A stretch of 13,028 bases of DNA, taken from assembly GCA_003131925.1 (NCBI GenBank), contig PKWC01000001.1, forward strand, positions 1 through 13,028, read 5' to 3'. This document shows, one piece after another, positions 1 to 7,738 of this stretch. Position numbers and translations under genes: made by a program. The notes beneath the pieces are model-generated. The model was not told the DNA's origin. It ran no database searches and saw only the letters and a program-made list of their open reading frames with translations. How positions within the stretch are numbered: the first letter of the stretch is position 1; every line of letters starts with the position of its first letter. Source of the stretch: Alphaproteobacteria bacterium. GTDB lineage: Bacteria; Pseudomonadota; Alphaproteobacteria; Micropepsales; Micropepsaceae.

Positions 1-545
1 ACTGGTTGAAGACGAACAGCGGGTGGTAGCAGGTGCAGCCGAAATGCCCGTTGTAGGCCGTGTTCTCCTGATCGCCGAAAGTCGGGCTTACGCTGGAGTC
101 CATGTTCAGCATGATCGCTGTCATCGGACGGCGCTCGGCAATGCGGTCGATCCACTTGCCTGACAGCGAGACCAATGATCCGAGATTTTCCGTCTGCGTC
201 ATCACCTCGGTCCTGCGCCGTCACTGCGCGTCCGCCGACAATGAATCGCATCGCCGGATCGCATCCGAGCCTGTCGGCATCGTTGCCATCTTCGTATCCG
301 GCCAAGCGTCCAAACACCGATTGACGAAATTGCGCGACCAATCCGTGGCGGCTGTTGCGGCCTGTGCGTGTGTCGGCAAAACCCTCGCCAGCCATCAGCG
401 ACAACCCAAGCGCGTCGTCGAGTTCACGAAAAGCCAGAAGACCGGCGTCCGAGCTGATTTGCGATCCATGAAATTCCAGCTTCAGTCGCCGGTCGAAATC
501 GAACCTCAAAACACCGCAATCCGATTCACCCGCTGGGTGTGCCAT
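1..545 (-). pseudogene. IS1380-family transposase, 5' part, frameshifted, runs off the left edge
   Basis: Read leftwards from the ATG at 545, the first ~111 codons contain LEFHGSQISSDAGLLAFREL, then SVFGRLAGYEDGNDADRL, then DPAMRFIVGG. These are hallmark N-terminal blocks of IS1380-family DDE transposases. Near 205-213 the homology moves to another frame, which continues EVMTQTENLG, WIDRIAERRP, NMDSSVSPTFGDQENTAYNG and HFGCTCYHPLFVFNQ to the window edge. That second block is the strongly conserved region around the first catalytic aspartate (codon at 98-100). The junction also seems to lack roughly ten residues present in relatives I remember, so a small out-of-frame deletion is likely. An intact transposase is about 440 residues; the rest lies outside. 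An AGGAGG at about 25 bases before the ATG is too far away to be a normal ribosome site. The family call is from recognised motifs; the inactivation is inferred from the frame change. Confidence 0.85.
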
Positions 546-600
546 GATCGCAGCCTCGATGTTCGAATAACCTCCTGATTACGATAACTGAATCGCGCTC
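1..600 (-). mobile_element. Partial IS1380-like insertion sequence (boundary approximate)
   Basis: This is the portion of the element carrying the broken transposase. I could not identify the terminal inverted repeat or a target duplication between the transposase start at 545 and the methyltransferase stop at 641, so the inner boundary of about 600 is a guess. The element marks one edge of the glycan gene block and is a plausible agent of its rearrangement. Confidence 0.5.
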
Positions 601-640
601 ACGTCCCTACGAAATTGCACTTCATCTGGGAAATGCGGGT

Positions 641-1588
641 TTAGACATTGATGCCATTGAGATGATCGAGTTGAGCCTTGTAGCCCTTGTATGCAACCGT
701 CCCTTCAGCAAGCGCCACCGCTCTCATGCTCTGCTCGATAGCCCCCTGCGTGTCGCCCATGCGCTCAAGCACAAAACTGAGCTGATGGTAGTGGACTGGA
801 AGTTGAGAATTGAGCGCGATGGCATTTCGTGCTGCCTTTTCCGCCTGCTCCAGCGGTCCCCCCATCCTCAGGAGGTAACTGGAAAGCCAGCCCCACGCCT
901 CGGGCCGGTCCGCCCCCTGCAGAAGATCTTCCACAGCATTGAGTTTCTTCGCGACATTGAGTTTCTTCTGTCGCTTTCTCACGATCGCGGCCCCCGATAT
1001 TAGCTCAACACTGTCAATCGATTCGAACAGATACTTTGCGATTCCGAAATTATCGCTTGAGTCGATCCGCCCCGACATGAGTTGCATGCTAATTTTTGAG
1101 AGCGAGGCGATCGGACTGAGCGACCCGGGACCTCTCCGGAAATTTCCGCCTTGATCGAAGTGCCCCTTCAAATCTTCGATTATGTAGACTCCGCCGGGGA
1201 GGAGCGCAGGAAAGAGGCGTTCGAACGTGAAGACCACATGCTCGGGACGATGGGATCCATCGTCTATGATAACGGAGAACGTGTGCTTGCTGCAGAGGTC
1301 CGCCAACACACCAGGATCGTCCTGAGATCCGATTTCAACAATCACCCGTTCCTGCATATACTGGAGGCATTTTGGACTCAGATCGAGGCCGACAATCGTC
1401 GCGTCGCGAAAAAACTTCCGCCACATTCGGAGCGACGCGCCGGTTTCCACCCCGATTTCCAAAACATCGATAGGCTTATCTTTGAATTCCGCAAACGTGC
1501 GATCGAAATGGCGCAGGTAGTCAGACCACAGCGAACTCTTGTTGGTTCCTGCCACGATTCCAAGTTCGTCCAAATTCAAGGGCTGCAT
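641..1588 (-). CDS. MycE/TylF-like class I SAM methyltransferase with C-terminal TPR-like repeats
   Basis: The 315-residue product begins with the N-terminal pattern of the macrocin/mycinamicin sugar O-methyltransferase family (GTNKSSLWSDYLRHFDRTF, residues 14-32). The SAM motif I is VLEIGVETGASLRMW (42-56), followed by VGLDL (66-70), IIDDGSH (107-113) and LLPGGVYIIEDL (129-140). In MycE-type enzymes the IDDGSH segment helps bind the metal and the sugar. Residues ~228-300 form helical pairs resembling TPR repeats (AWGWLSSYLLRMG, HYHQLSFVLERMGDTQGAIEQ), which classical MycE proteins lack. A likely role is O-methylation of a sugar on a surface glycan. It is the last gene of the leftward group and lies 170 bases after the FkbH-like gene. 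That gap has a possible weak promoter (TTGACA at 1709-1704, 17-base spacer, TATCGC at 1686-1681). The family call is good; the substrate is unknown. Confidence 0.85.
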   Translation of the reverse strand: MQPLNLDELGIVAGTNKSSLWSDYLRHFDRTFAEFKDKPIDVLEIGVETGASLRMWRKFFRDATIVGLDLSPKCLQYMQERVIVEIGSQDDPGVLADLCSKHTFSVIIDDGSHRPEHVVFTFERLFPALLPGGVYIIEDLKGHFDQGGNFRRGPGSLSPIASLSKISMQLMSGRIDSSDNFGIAKYLFESIDSVELISGAAIVRKRQKKLNVAKKLNAVEDLLQGADRPEAWGWLSSYLLRMGGPLEQAEKAARNAIALNSQLPVHYHQLSFVLERMGDTQGAIEQSMRAVALAEGTVAYKGYKAQLDHLNGINV

Positions 1589-1618
1589 CCCGTCACTCTT
1601 CGAATCAGAGCATTCCGC

Positions 1619-1762
1619 TCAAGCCGAACCAAGGCTCTCCGCCCGAATCCGCATCCAGCCCCCCGGCAGGCCCACCACGAGCGATATTTCCTCGCCCAAG
1701 AATTGTCAAAATGTCGACTCCAGTCCTCGCGGGAACACCACTGTCAAGCGCTTCGACTTCAT
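1619..1762 (-). other. Possible decayed or recoded 47-codon ORF overlapping the FkbH-like stop
   Basis: An ATG at 1762 overlaps the TGA of the FkbH-like gene in an ATGA arrangement, typical of translationally coupled genes. It reads 18 codons (MKSKRLTVVFPRGLESTF), meets one TGA, then stays open for 27 codons (starting QFLGEEISLVVGLPGG) to a second TGA. Both halves have a plausible bacterial composition. It could be the remnant of a small coupled gene, an 18-residue leader, or chance. I recognise no family. Confidence 0.2.
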
Positions 1763-3624
1763 CCGATTGGGTCCGCCACCTTACTTATTTCGACCGCGGG
1801 AGGCGCGTGCGCGCCGCTGCCATCCTCATCAGGCGTCTCCGTGGCGAGGCGGATGTGACCCGGGCACAGCGCAACGTCTTCCCTTAGGGCGCGCCACTCC
1901 CCATTCACTTGTGTGAATCCACATTTCGCAAATAGATCTCGCGACAACAGATTTCGCTCGGTCGCCACGAGGCTGGCCGTAATGGGTTCTTTGTTTCCGC
2001 CTAGTCGCGACAGAACGATCTCCGACACGGCGGCGAGTTCGACGTCCATCCCGACAACACGGCAGCTCATCACGAATTGTTCGACATGCGCGCCATCCAC
2101 TATCACGACTCCAGTGAGTCCATATTCCGTGAACCTGTCCTGAACGTCGAACGCAAACAACCTTGCTCCTCCTGAAAGCATTCTGGCGCATTCCTCGCGA
2201 CTACGCCGCTTTCCCGTGGTGTTGAATTGATTGGTCTTGTTTATCAACTCAAGCGCTCTCGGAAACCTCTTGTCGGAAAGTTCCCGAAGCTCGAAGACCT
2301 TTACCCGAAGATCAATGGAGGCAAGGAACTCCTCCCTCGAGCTCCTGTTTCGCTGCATCTCCCGCTCTAGCTGGGCCCGAACCATTTCGGTGCGGCTCGC
2401 GGATTCCGGCGTGATGCCCGAAAGCTGGGTTTCCGGCGACCAGAGCAGGACGCGTCTCCACACGTAGGGATTCGGGCCCAAAGTGCGTATGCCCGGGAAT
2501 GCAGCCTCGATCGAGGCCCGTTCGAGCGGATTATCATCCAGAAAAACGACACTGTTCGGCAGCAGGTTGAGTTCACGAAGAATTTCCTCGACATTCTCCG
2601 ACTTGGTTCTCCAATTTATTTTTCGGATCGCGAAATCTTCCAACTTCAGCCTGCGCCCCAAAATTCTTGGCCAGAGAGTTCTTGTAATGCTTTCCGCATT
2701 CTTGCTGACGACGGCGAGAAGAACGCCGCGGCGCCTGAGGTGGCAGAGCGCTTCGATGACACCGAGCGGCCAGCCTTCTATTGCTTCCGCCGAGACTTCC
2801 TCGGCTTCTGCTGCAACGCCCCGCCACAACGTGTCGTCAATATCGACGATCACCAGCTTTACCTGATCGATTTGCCGCAGCGACCTGTACATCGCGACCA
2901 GTTCAGACCACGCCGCACCGATATAGCGTTGCACGCGAAGCGGATAAGTCTCCGTGATACGGAGGACTGGTTCGATGCGGTTCTGGTCGCGCGCGAAGTC
3001 CGCTGCGGACAGGGCAGCGCCATGGGCGATCTGATAAACGGCGTCGTCTTGGAAATAGCGTCGGCCAAACGTGCTGACGATCTGGTCGAAGTCGAACAGA
3101 TACGCGTTGGCGTAATGTTCTAATTCCGTGGCCAGCGACTCATTGAGTTTTTCTATGAAACAGACGAAATTGCGCAAATCGTAACGCGGCAACAGCCGAC
3201 CCATGGGATTTTGTTGGGGAATCAGGAAATTGCTTACGAAAGTAAGAATGCCATGCTGAACGTTCCACTTCATCGTCAGAGCAAGAAACTGCGACAGGCG
3301 TTTCACCGTCGCCGCAAAAAGGCGTTCATAGGACTCCGTGTCTGTGTACGAGAGGCCGAAATACGTGTACTCCGGCATCAGCACTCGCAACGGAATCTGG
3401 ATGAACTGGAAATCGTAATCTTGAACAGGCCGAGGAGGGGCCTCGGGAAGTTGCGCGGAATTGTTGATCACCAAAAAATCGCAGGGACATCCGGACGGCG
3501 AACGACTGATGAAATCGGGCCACGCGGAAGACAGGCACGATCCTACGATCAGCACGTGGCTCAAGACGGCTGGTGTAACAGCTAGATCGGTCGGGCACCT
3601 ATATGCGTCATCTGCAATGGGCAT
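1759..3624 (-). CDS. FkbH-like HAD-IIIC family protein (SGNH-like N-terminus, HAD core, acyltransferase-like C-terminus)
   Basis: The 621-residue protein has the FkbH layout. Residues ~20-240 are an SGNH/GDSL-like N-terminal region (HVLIVGSC near 23-30). The HAD-IIIC core has the nucleophile motif VIVDIDDTLWRG (258-269, D261/D263), the lysine motif AVVSKNAE (304-311) and the acidic motif VVFLDDNPLER (359-369). The C-terminal GNAT-like region has INKTNQFNTTG (461-471) and RFTEYGLTG (497-505), diagnostic of FkbH proteins. Characterised relatives dephosphorylate 1,3-bisphosphoglycerate and load a glyceryl unit onto an acyl carrier protein; surface-glycan versions are poorly studied. No carrier-protein gene is visible here. 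A ~30-residue low-complexity tail follows the last conserved block. The ATG at 3624 has no strong ribosome site, so the start is moderately certain. It lies downstream of the sulfotransferase-like gene in the same direction and may add a glycerate-derived group to a glycan. Confidence 0.9.
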   Translation of the reverse strand: MPIADDAYRCPTDLAVTPAVLSHVLIVGSCLSSAWPDFISRSPSGCPCDFLVINNSAQLPEAPPRPVQDYDFQFIQIPLRVLMPEYTYFGLSYTDTESYERLFAATVKRLSQFLALTMKWNVQHGILTFVSNFLIPQQNPMGRLLPRYDLRNFVCFIEKLNESLATELEHYANAYLFDFDQIVSTFGRRYFQDDAVYQIAHGAALSAADFARDQNRIEPVLRITETYPLRVQRYIGAAWSELVAMYRSLRQIDQVKLVIVDIDDTLWRGVAAEAEEVSAEAIEGWPLGVIEALCHLRRRGVLLAVVSKNAESITRTLWPRILGRRLKLEDFAIRKINWRTKSENVEEILRELNLLPNSVVFLDDNPLERASIEAAFPGIRTLGPNPYVWRRVLLWSPETQLSGITPESASRTEMVRAQLEREMQRNRSSREEFLASIDLRVKVFELRELSDKRFPRALELINKTNQFNTTGKRRSREECARMLSGGARLFAFDVQDRFTEYGLTGVVIVDGAHVEQFVMSCRVVGMDVELAAVSEIVLSRLGGNKEPITASLVATERNLLSRDLFAKCGFTQVNGEWRALREDVALCPGHIRLATETPDEDGSGAHAPPAVEISKVADPIG

Positions 3625-3652
3625 GGTGTTCAGCTGTACTCTTGGCTTCTCC

Positions 3653-3667
3653 CTGCCGATCCGGCAG
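3653..3667. repeat. Short perfect hairpin upstream of the FkbH-like gene
   Basis: CTGCCG and CGGCAG flank a three-base loop, 29 bases before the ATG at 3624. It lies in the 180-base gap between the sulfotransferase-like and FkbH-like genes. No T tract follows on either strand, so it is not an obvious terminator. It could be a leader hairpin or chance. Confidence 0.3.
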
Positions 3668-3804
3668 ACGCCGCGCGCCGAGGCCGACCGGATATTCCGA
3701 TTGGCTACCTACATCATGGGCGTCCTTGCCACAAGCTGACCAGCGCTGCACTACCGAGTAAACGCGGGCGACGATGACAGATTGGGATAACATTGCAGTC
3801 AGAT

Positions 3805-4923
3805 TCAGATAGCTGGGCGTGGCCTTCTGGGTCCCCCGGATCGAGGCGTACTCCATTCGCGCGGTTGCTCGTGACGTTTTTTTTGCATCTGTCTAAACCT
3901 GTTGATCGCGCGTTGTTGGGCGCCCCAGAGATGAGCAGCTATCGCAACCGCTTGCTCCGCGTCCAACACATCATTAAGGGAGTCTGCGTCATTGATGCAT
4001 TGGGCGGGTGAGAACAGCGGCACGAATCGAGAGGCAAAATACTCTCTGGACGTTTTATCGTTGGATTCGCGGTATCTGGCCTCGATCGTCTCGGCGATCT
4101 GTCGTGGAACCGAAAACTTCTGGCCGCCTTCATAGCTTTCCAGGAAAGCGGCGATCCTTCCGCGCAACGGGTTTGGTTTCTCGTCAATTGCAAGAGGAAC
4201 CTGTTTGTTGAATTCCCGCAGGAAGGCGAGAGCCGGTCCGTTCAGCGACGTGTTGGCAAAGGGCGTTCCTTCCAGCTGACCGCCGTCCAGTCCTGTTTGG
4301 GCGGCGAAATCCGCGAGCAAATCGCCATTTGGAAAATCATCCGCTTCAAACCTTCGGACGATCAGGTTTTCGCGTCCAAAGATTTCGCTCCACGGCGACA
4401 GCATTTGAAAATAGTCCAGGAAACTGGCGACACTCGGGCTCAGCGAAATCGAGAACTCGTCCACGCTGCCAGCCTTGATGCCCGTTCCATACCGGCTCAC
4501 CAGGAAGTCGATCTGGTTCCTGAGGTAAACGATCACCTTTGTGGTAGCAGCAACCTCATCGCAGATTTTCTTCACCCGGCGAATCTCTTCCGGCGTTCGA
4601 ATCTTCGTGCTGAGGTGCTCGTTCGAGAAGATGATCGAAGAGGCCCCGGCTTCGGAGAGCTCATCGGCCAGTTGGTCCGTCATTTTTTTTCGGTAGGGAA
4701 GAATCTCCTCACGGCGGCGAATACCACACCGCGCATGGACGATATCCAGCCTCGAATCATCGATACTGCATGCGGTGAGCGCCAGATGGTTTGTTTCGCC
4801 TGGTGAAACAGGATAGAGGAATCCCTGAGCCTTGAGAGTTTTCCGGTTCCTCGCGAGATGTCTCTGGATGGTGGTAGTTCCCGTCTTTTCGGTCCCAATG
4901 TGAAGCCAACACTGTGAAATCAC
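3805..4923 (-). CDS. Sulfotransferase-like protein (P-loop PAPS-binding fold)
   Basis: Counting from the GTG at 4929, the product opens with LHIGTEKTGTTTIQRHL (residues 9-25), which matches the 5'-phosphosulfate-binding loop of sulfotransferases and keeps a lysine (K15). IVYLRNQIDFLVSRYGTG (133-150) fits the 3'-phosphate-binding strand and helix, with R137 and S145. Known members transfer sulfate from PAPS to carbohydrate. This subgroup (HIGTEKTGTT plus YLR..DFLVSRY) is common beside glycan genes but is largely uncharacterised. Two GTG codons compete as start. The one at 4929 is only one base after AAGGGG, whereas the one at 4923 has AAGGGG seven bases ahead, so I chose 4923 (372 residues). 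The last ~25 residues are basic and proline-rich. The gene is divergent from the gene at 5026 and leads the leftward group. The substrate is unknown. Confidence 0.8.
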   Translation of the reverse strand: MISQCWLHIGTEKTGTTTIQRHLARNRKTLKAQGFLYPVSPGETNHLALTACSIDDSRLDIVHARCGIRRREEILPYRKKMTDQLADELSEAGASSIIFSNEHLSTKIRTPEEIRRVKKICDEVAATTKVIVYLRNQIDFLVSRYGTGIKAGSVDEFSISLSPSVASFLDYFQMLSPWSEIFGRENLIVRRFEADDFPNGDLLADFAAQTGLDGGQLEGTPFANTSLNGPALAFLREFNKQVPLAIDEKPNPLRGRIAAFLESYEGGQKFSVPRQIAETIEARYRESNDKTSREYFASRFVPLFSPAQCINDADSLNDVLDAEQAVAIAAHLWGAQQRAINRFRQMQKKRHEQPREWSTPRSGGPRRPRPAI

Positions 4924-5025
4924 GGTCACACCCCTTGCGGATAAAGTACCTGCAATGGTTGATTATGCAGATAGTGAATCATTTCGCCATGTGGGGCAAC
5001 AATACCCTCCGTATCGAGAGGGATC

Positions 5026-6732
5026 GTGCATCACCAGGAACTGGGTGCGCTCCAGGTAGGGGAATCTGCCTTGTTCCCTAGGCATATTCATCAATATTGG
5101 GGTGACGCCAGGCCGCCCGAAGGTGTTTTGAACCTCATTCAGACCTGGCGCAGCAAGAATCCCGAATTCAAACATACGCTCTGGTCTGATTCCAGTGCGC
5201 GTCGATTTATCGGTGAGCAGTTTGGCCCCCAGGCCAGAGCGTGTTTCGATGCCTGCCTGTATCCCGCAATGCGCGCTGATGTGTTCCGTGTGGCCGTGCT
5301 CTTCGTCTGCGGAGGTTTCTATATTGATGCTGACGAAGGTTGCGAGGAGTCGATTGCGCCATTGGCAGATTTAGCCGGGGAGGTCATTCTCTACTACGTT
5401 ACGAGGCGCACGGGGGGGCAGGCGAAGGATCGCATCCGCAATGGATTCATGGCGGCGCAACCGGGCGCGCGCTTCCTGGGTCGGCTGCTTGCCGAAATTT
5501 TCTCGGCACTTATCCGCCGCGAGTCGAAAAACCTCTGGCTTGTGACCGGACCCGGAAAGTTGAACCAGGTATACGGGCGGGTGGACGAAGCCGAGAAGAG
5601 AACCATAACTGTACTGACTCACCGGCAGATGTTACGCTTCGCCAAACCCAATTATCAGTTGCCCTACAAGCGCGAGGCCAGCCATTGGTCGGTCGCCCAA
5701 AAGCGGGGCGTGGAAACGATCAACCCGGCCGAACTCCCCAAAATTGGCGGGTTTGATTGGGCACGACTGGTGTTTTTGGGACACCCCCGTTGCGGCTCCG
5801 CGTCGCTGGCGGCCGCGCTTCGTAATGCTGGCCTGGAAGTCGGGCACGAGAAACTCGGAGTGGACGGGATCGTCTCCTGGTGGCTGACGGGCCGGCGCCT
5901 GCCAAAAACCGGATGGCCCGTGCTGACGCATTCGGCCAGACAAGGCTCTGGTGCATGGATTGCCGGCAAGACATTCCTGTACCTGCGCGATCCTAGGGAT
6001 GCGATCCCATCCATCGTTCTTGAAAATGAGGCGCAGGGACGGGAAAACAACTCCTTTCGTTTCCGTCGGCACGTGTTGAACGAAAACTTTGGCATCGACA
6101 TCGGCAATTTCGACCCTCCCGTTGCGGCCGCTACGTCCTACGCTCTGTGGAACAGACTGGCGGAGCAGAGTGCGAATTGCGGGAATGTTCTGGTCGAAAG
6201 ACCGGATCTGGGAAATGCTCTTCCTGGTCTCGATTTGAAATTGCCCGGCCGAATGAACACGAGCCTCGAAAAATTCAGGATGCCAGCGCCGGCAATTGAC
6301 TTCGGCGAAACGGCAGCACGTGTTCCGAGCGAGGTGCGTCCCTGGCTGGATCGTTACGTCGGCATTTACGATTCATTGTGTTCGGCCGGCCCCGATTTGG
6401 GCGCTGAGAATTTCGACCTTGCACAGCAACGCTCAAATGACGAGAGGGCCCTTGACCAGCAGGAAGCTTGCCTGAAGAGCCCGGCTTTCGAGTCATTCAA
6501 AAAGGAGACACCGATGGGACCCAAGGGTATCGCCCATAAGTCCCTGGCGCTTCAGCAAGCGCGAGACGTCGAAGAGACCATCGAGAATAATGAACTACTG
6601 GCGCGCGACATCGAAACGCAAGCGCGCGTCATGGAAGCACGCGTCAGGCTTGCCGAGGCCAAGGCGAAGTTCCGCGAGTTGGGTCTCGGTCGGGCAACAG
6701 GCATTGAGGATAACGATGGCGGAGAGGAATGA
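5026..6732 (+). CDS. Bifunctional GT32-like glycosyltransferase / sulfotransferase-like protein with a helical tail module
   Basis: This 568-residue protein has three parts. Residues ~17-200 form a GT32/capsular-type glycosyltransferase: FPRHIHQYWGD (17-27), then RADVFRVAVLFVCGGFYIDADEG (83-105), where D101-A-D103 is the metal-binding DXD motif. Residues ~245-455 form a sulfotransferase-like domain: LVFLGHPRCGSASLAAAL (248-265) as the phosphosulfate loop, VGHEKLGVDGIVSWW (272-286), and FLYLRDPRDAIPSI (317-330) as the 3'-phosphate site. An arginine replaces the usual loop lysine, as in several bacterial families. Residues 497-568 are a charged helical module homologous to the separate protein at 7773-7967. 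It would suit adding and sulfating a sugar in one polypeptide. The GTG at 5026 has GAGAGG four bases upstream. An in-frame TTG at 5071 preceded by AGGGG is an alternative and would leave the glycosyltransferase domain intact. Confidence 0.82.
   Translation: MHHQELGALQVGESALFPRHIHQYWGDARPPEGVLNLIQTWRSKNPEFKHTLWSDSSARRFIGEQFGPQARACFDACLYPAMRADVFRVAVLFVCGGFYIDADEGCEESIAPLADLAGEVILYYVTRRTGGQAKDRIRNGFMAAQPGARFLGRLLAEIFSALIRRESKNLWLVTGPGKLNQVYGRVDEAEKRTITVLTHRQMLRFAKPNYQLPYKREASHWSVAQKRGVETINPAELPKIGGFDWARLVFLGHPRCGSASLAAALRNAGLEVGHEKLGVDGIVSWWLTGRRLPKTGWPVLTHSARQGSGAWIAGKTFLYLRDPRDAIPSIVLENEAQGRENNSFRFRRHVLNENFGIDIGNFDPPVAAATSYALWNRLAEQSANCGNVLVERPDLGNALPGLDLKLPGRMNTSLEKFRMPAPAIDFGETAARVPSEVRPWLDRYVGIYDSLCSAGPDLGAENFDLAQQRSNDERALDQQEACLKSPAFESFKKETPMGPKGIAHKSLALQQARDVEETIENNELLARDIETQARVMEARVRLAEAKAKFRELGLGRATGIEDNDGGEE
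6502..6516 (+). promoter_or_regulatory. Internal Shine-Dalgarno and ATG inside the fusion gene
   Basis: AAGGAG at 6502-6507 is six bases ahead of an in-frame ATG at 6514 (codon 497), exactly where homology to the free-standing 64-residue protein begins. The free copy has the same AAGGAG and the same six-base spacing before its ATG. A separate 72-residue product could therefore be made from the 3' end of the fusion gene. The sites are seen; their use is inferred. Confidence 0.55.
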
Positions 6733-6762
6733 GGTCTATGGCAGGCCTACGTAGCAGCTCAC

Positions 6763-6814
6763 AATCCCGCACTTGAAGATGTTTCAGTTGCCTTGAACTC
6801 TGTTCGTGCGGATT
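6763..6814. repeat. Imperfect inverted repeat between convergent genes
   Basis: AATCCCGCAC (6763-6772) pairs with GTGCGGATT (6806-6814), with one bulged base and a 33-base loop that can itself fold weakly. It lies in the 131-base gap between the convergent genes ending at 6732 and 6864. It may act as a bidirectional terminator, but no T run follows directly. Confidence 0.3.
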
Positions 6815-6863
6815 GCGAGTGAAACACGTCTTCTGTTTTGTCGCTACGTTGAAATGTATGAGC

Positions 6864-7619
6864 CTACAAGCACCTGCGGCGCAGACACAGGCGCTCCGAT
6901 TTCTGATCGTGTGCAGCAACGCTCGTAGGATCAAACTGTCTGATGAGGACGGCCTTCACACCCGAATCGCGCCGCACATCCACAATGAGCACCCCATCCT
7001 TGGCCAGGAGCTTCTCGACCAGGTGCAGGTACGTTTCTGCAGGGTAGTGGAAGCACCAGGATTTCAGGCTGATGATGGCATCAAATTTTCCTTCGTGCTG
7101 CTGAAGCCGTTCCAGATCGGTCGCAGAATCGGCATCCCAATATTTGACGTCGTCCGCCGGGATGCCGGCGCGTTCGAAATACGTGCGGCTCTGCAGGAAT
7201 GAGTTGTATGCCTCGGTTTTCTCGCGAAATCCGTAGCGCATCTTGCCGTCAGACCGATCGTGGTCAAGCAGATTGACTTCAACCTGATTGCCGAAATCGC
7301 GAAGCGTATGAACATGAATTCCCCCCAATCCGGAGCCAATATCGAGGAGCCGGGAAATGGTGCGCGGCAGATGCGGCCTGATGGCATCGTACTCGCGCGC
7401 CATGAGCGAGAAGTACTCGCGGGAGACGACTCCCATCAGCATCGTTCGCTGGCGAACCGCCAGATCGCAAGCTTCGAGGGTGAGCAGTGGCGCGGTCGGA
7501 TTTTTCATCTTCGATTGGTTGAAAATATCGGCCGAGAGCCGATCAAGCAAGGCAGGATTTGTCCGTACTTGTAATCCATACAGCAACCAGGCCTGAGCGC
7601 TCCGCGCGCACAACCGCAT
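6864..7619 (-). CDS. Class I SAM-dependent methyltransferase
   Basis: The 251-residue product has a clear Rossmann methyltransferase core: motif I LLDIGSGLGGIHVH (91-104), an acidic end to the second strand (VNLLDHDRS, 115-123), FDAIISLKSWCFHY (179-192) and the post-motif LLAKDGVLIVDVRR (204-217). It most resembles the sugar O-methyltransferase-like proteins found in polysaccharide clusters, but I cannot assign a substrate. The start is uncertain. The ATG at 7619 lacks a good ribosome site, and Met38 (ATG at 7508) is an alternative; residues 1-37 are less obviously conserved. The gene stands alone on the minus strand, convergent with the fusion gene and divergent from the small protein gene at 7773. 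Confidence 0.8.
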   Translation of the reverse strand: MRLCARSAQAWLLYGLQVRTNPALLDRLSADIFNQSKMKNPTAPLLTLEACDLAVRQRTMLMGVVSREYFSLMAREYDAIRPHLPRTISRLLDIGSGLGGIHVHTLRDFGNQVEVNLLDHDRSDGKMRYGFREKTEAYNSFLQSRTYFERAGIPADDVKYWDADSATDLERLQQHEGKFDAIISLKSWCFHYPAETYLHLVEKLLAKDGVLIVDVRRDSGVKAVLIRQFDPTSVAAHDQKSERLCLRRRCL

Positions 7620-7709
7620 TCATGATCCGTGACGATCAAGAGCAGCTTGCAGGGGCCGCAGAACGGTCGCAGCAGGTGCAAGTTTCCGACCTCCATGATC
7701 AACCGGGCC

Positions 7710-7738
7710 TTGACAGGCCGACAACCTGTCTGATGATT
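7710..7738 (+). promoter_or_regulatory. Candidate promoter with overlapping inverted repeat ahead of the small protein gene
   Basis: TTGACA at 7710-7715 is a perfect -35 hexamer, followed by a 17-base spacer and ATGATT at 7733-7738, a weak -10. An inverted repeat, GACAGG (7712-7717) and CCTGTC (7725-7730) with a seven-base centre, overlaps the -35 and spacer, where an operator could sit. The fusion gene has TTGACC at the matching distance from its internal ATG (62 versus 63 bases). Promoter activity is inferred only. Confidence 0.35.

Noticed and set aside
102..578. Plus-strand open frame of 158 codons
   Set aside because: It is antisense to the IS1380 transposase, whose conserved motifs are clear on the minus strand.
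1151..1858. Plus-strand open frame of 235 codons
   Set aside because: It lies opposite the MycE-like methyltransferase and the end of the FkbH-like gene, both with recognisable motifs. Its own product has no recognisable domain and a composition typical of antisense frames.
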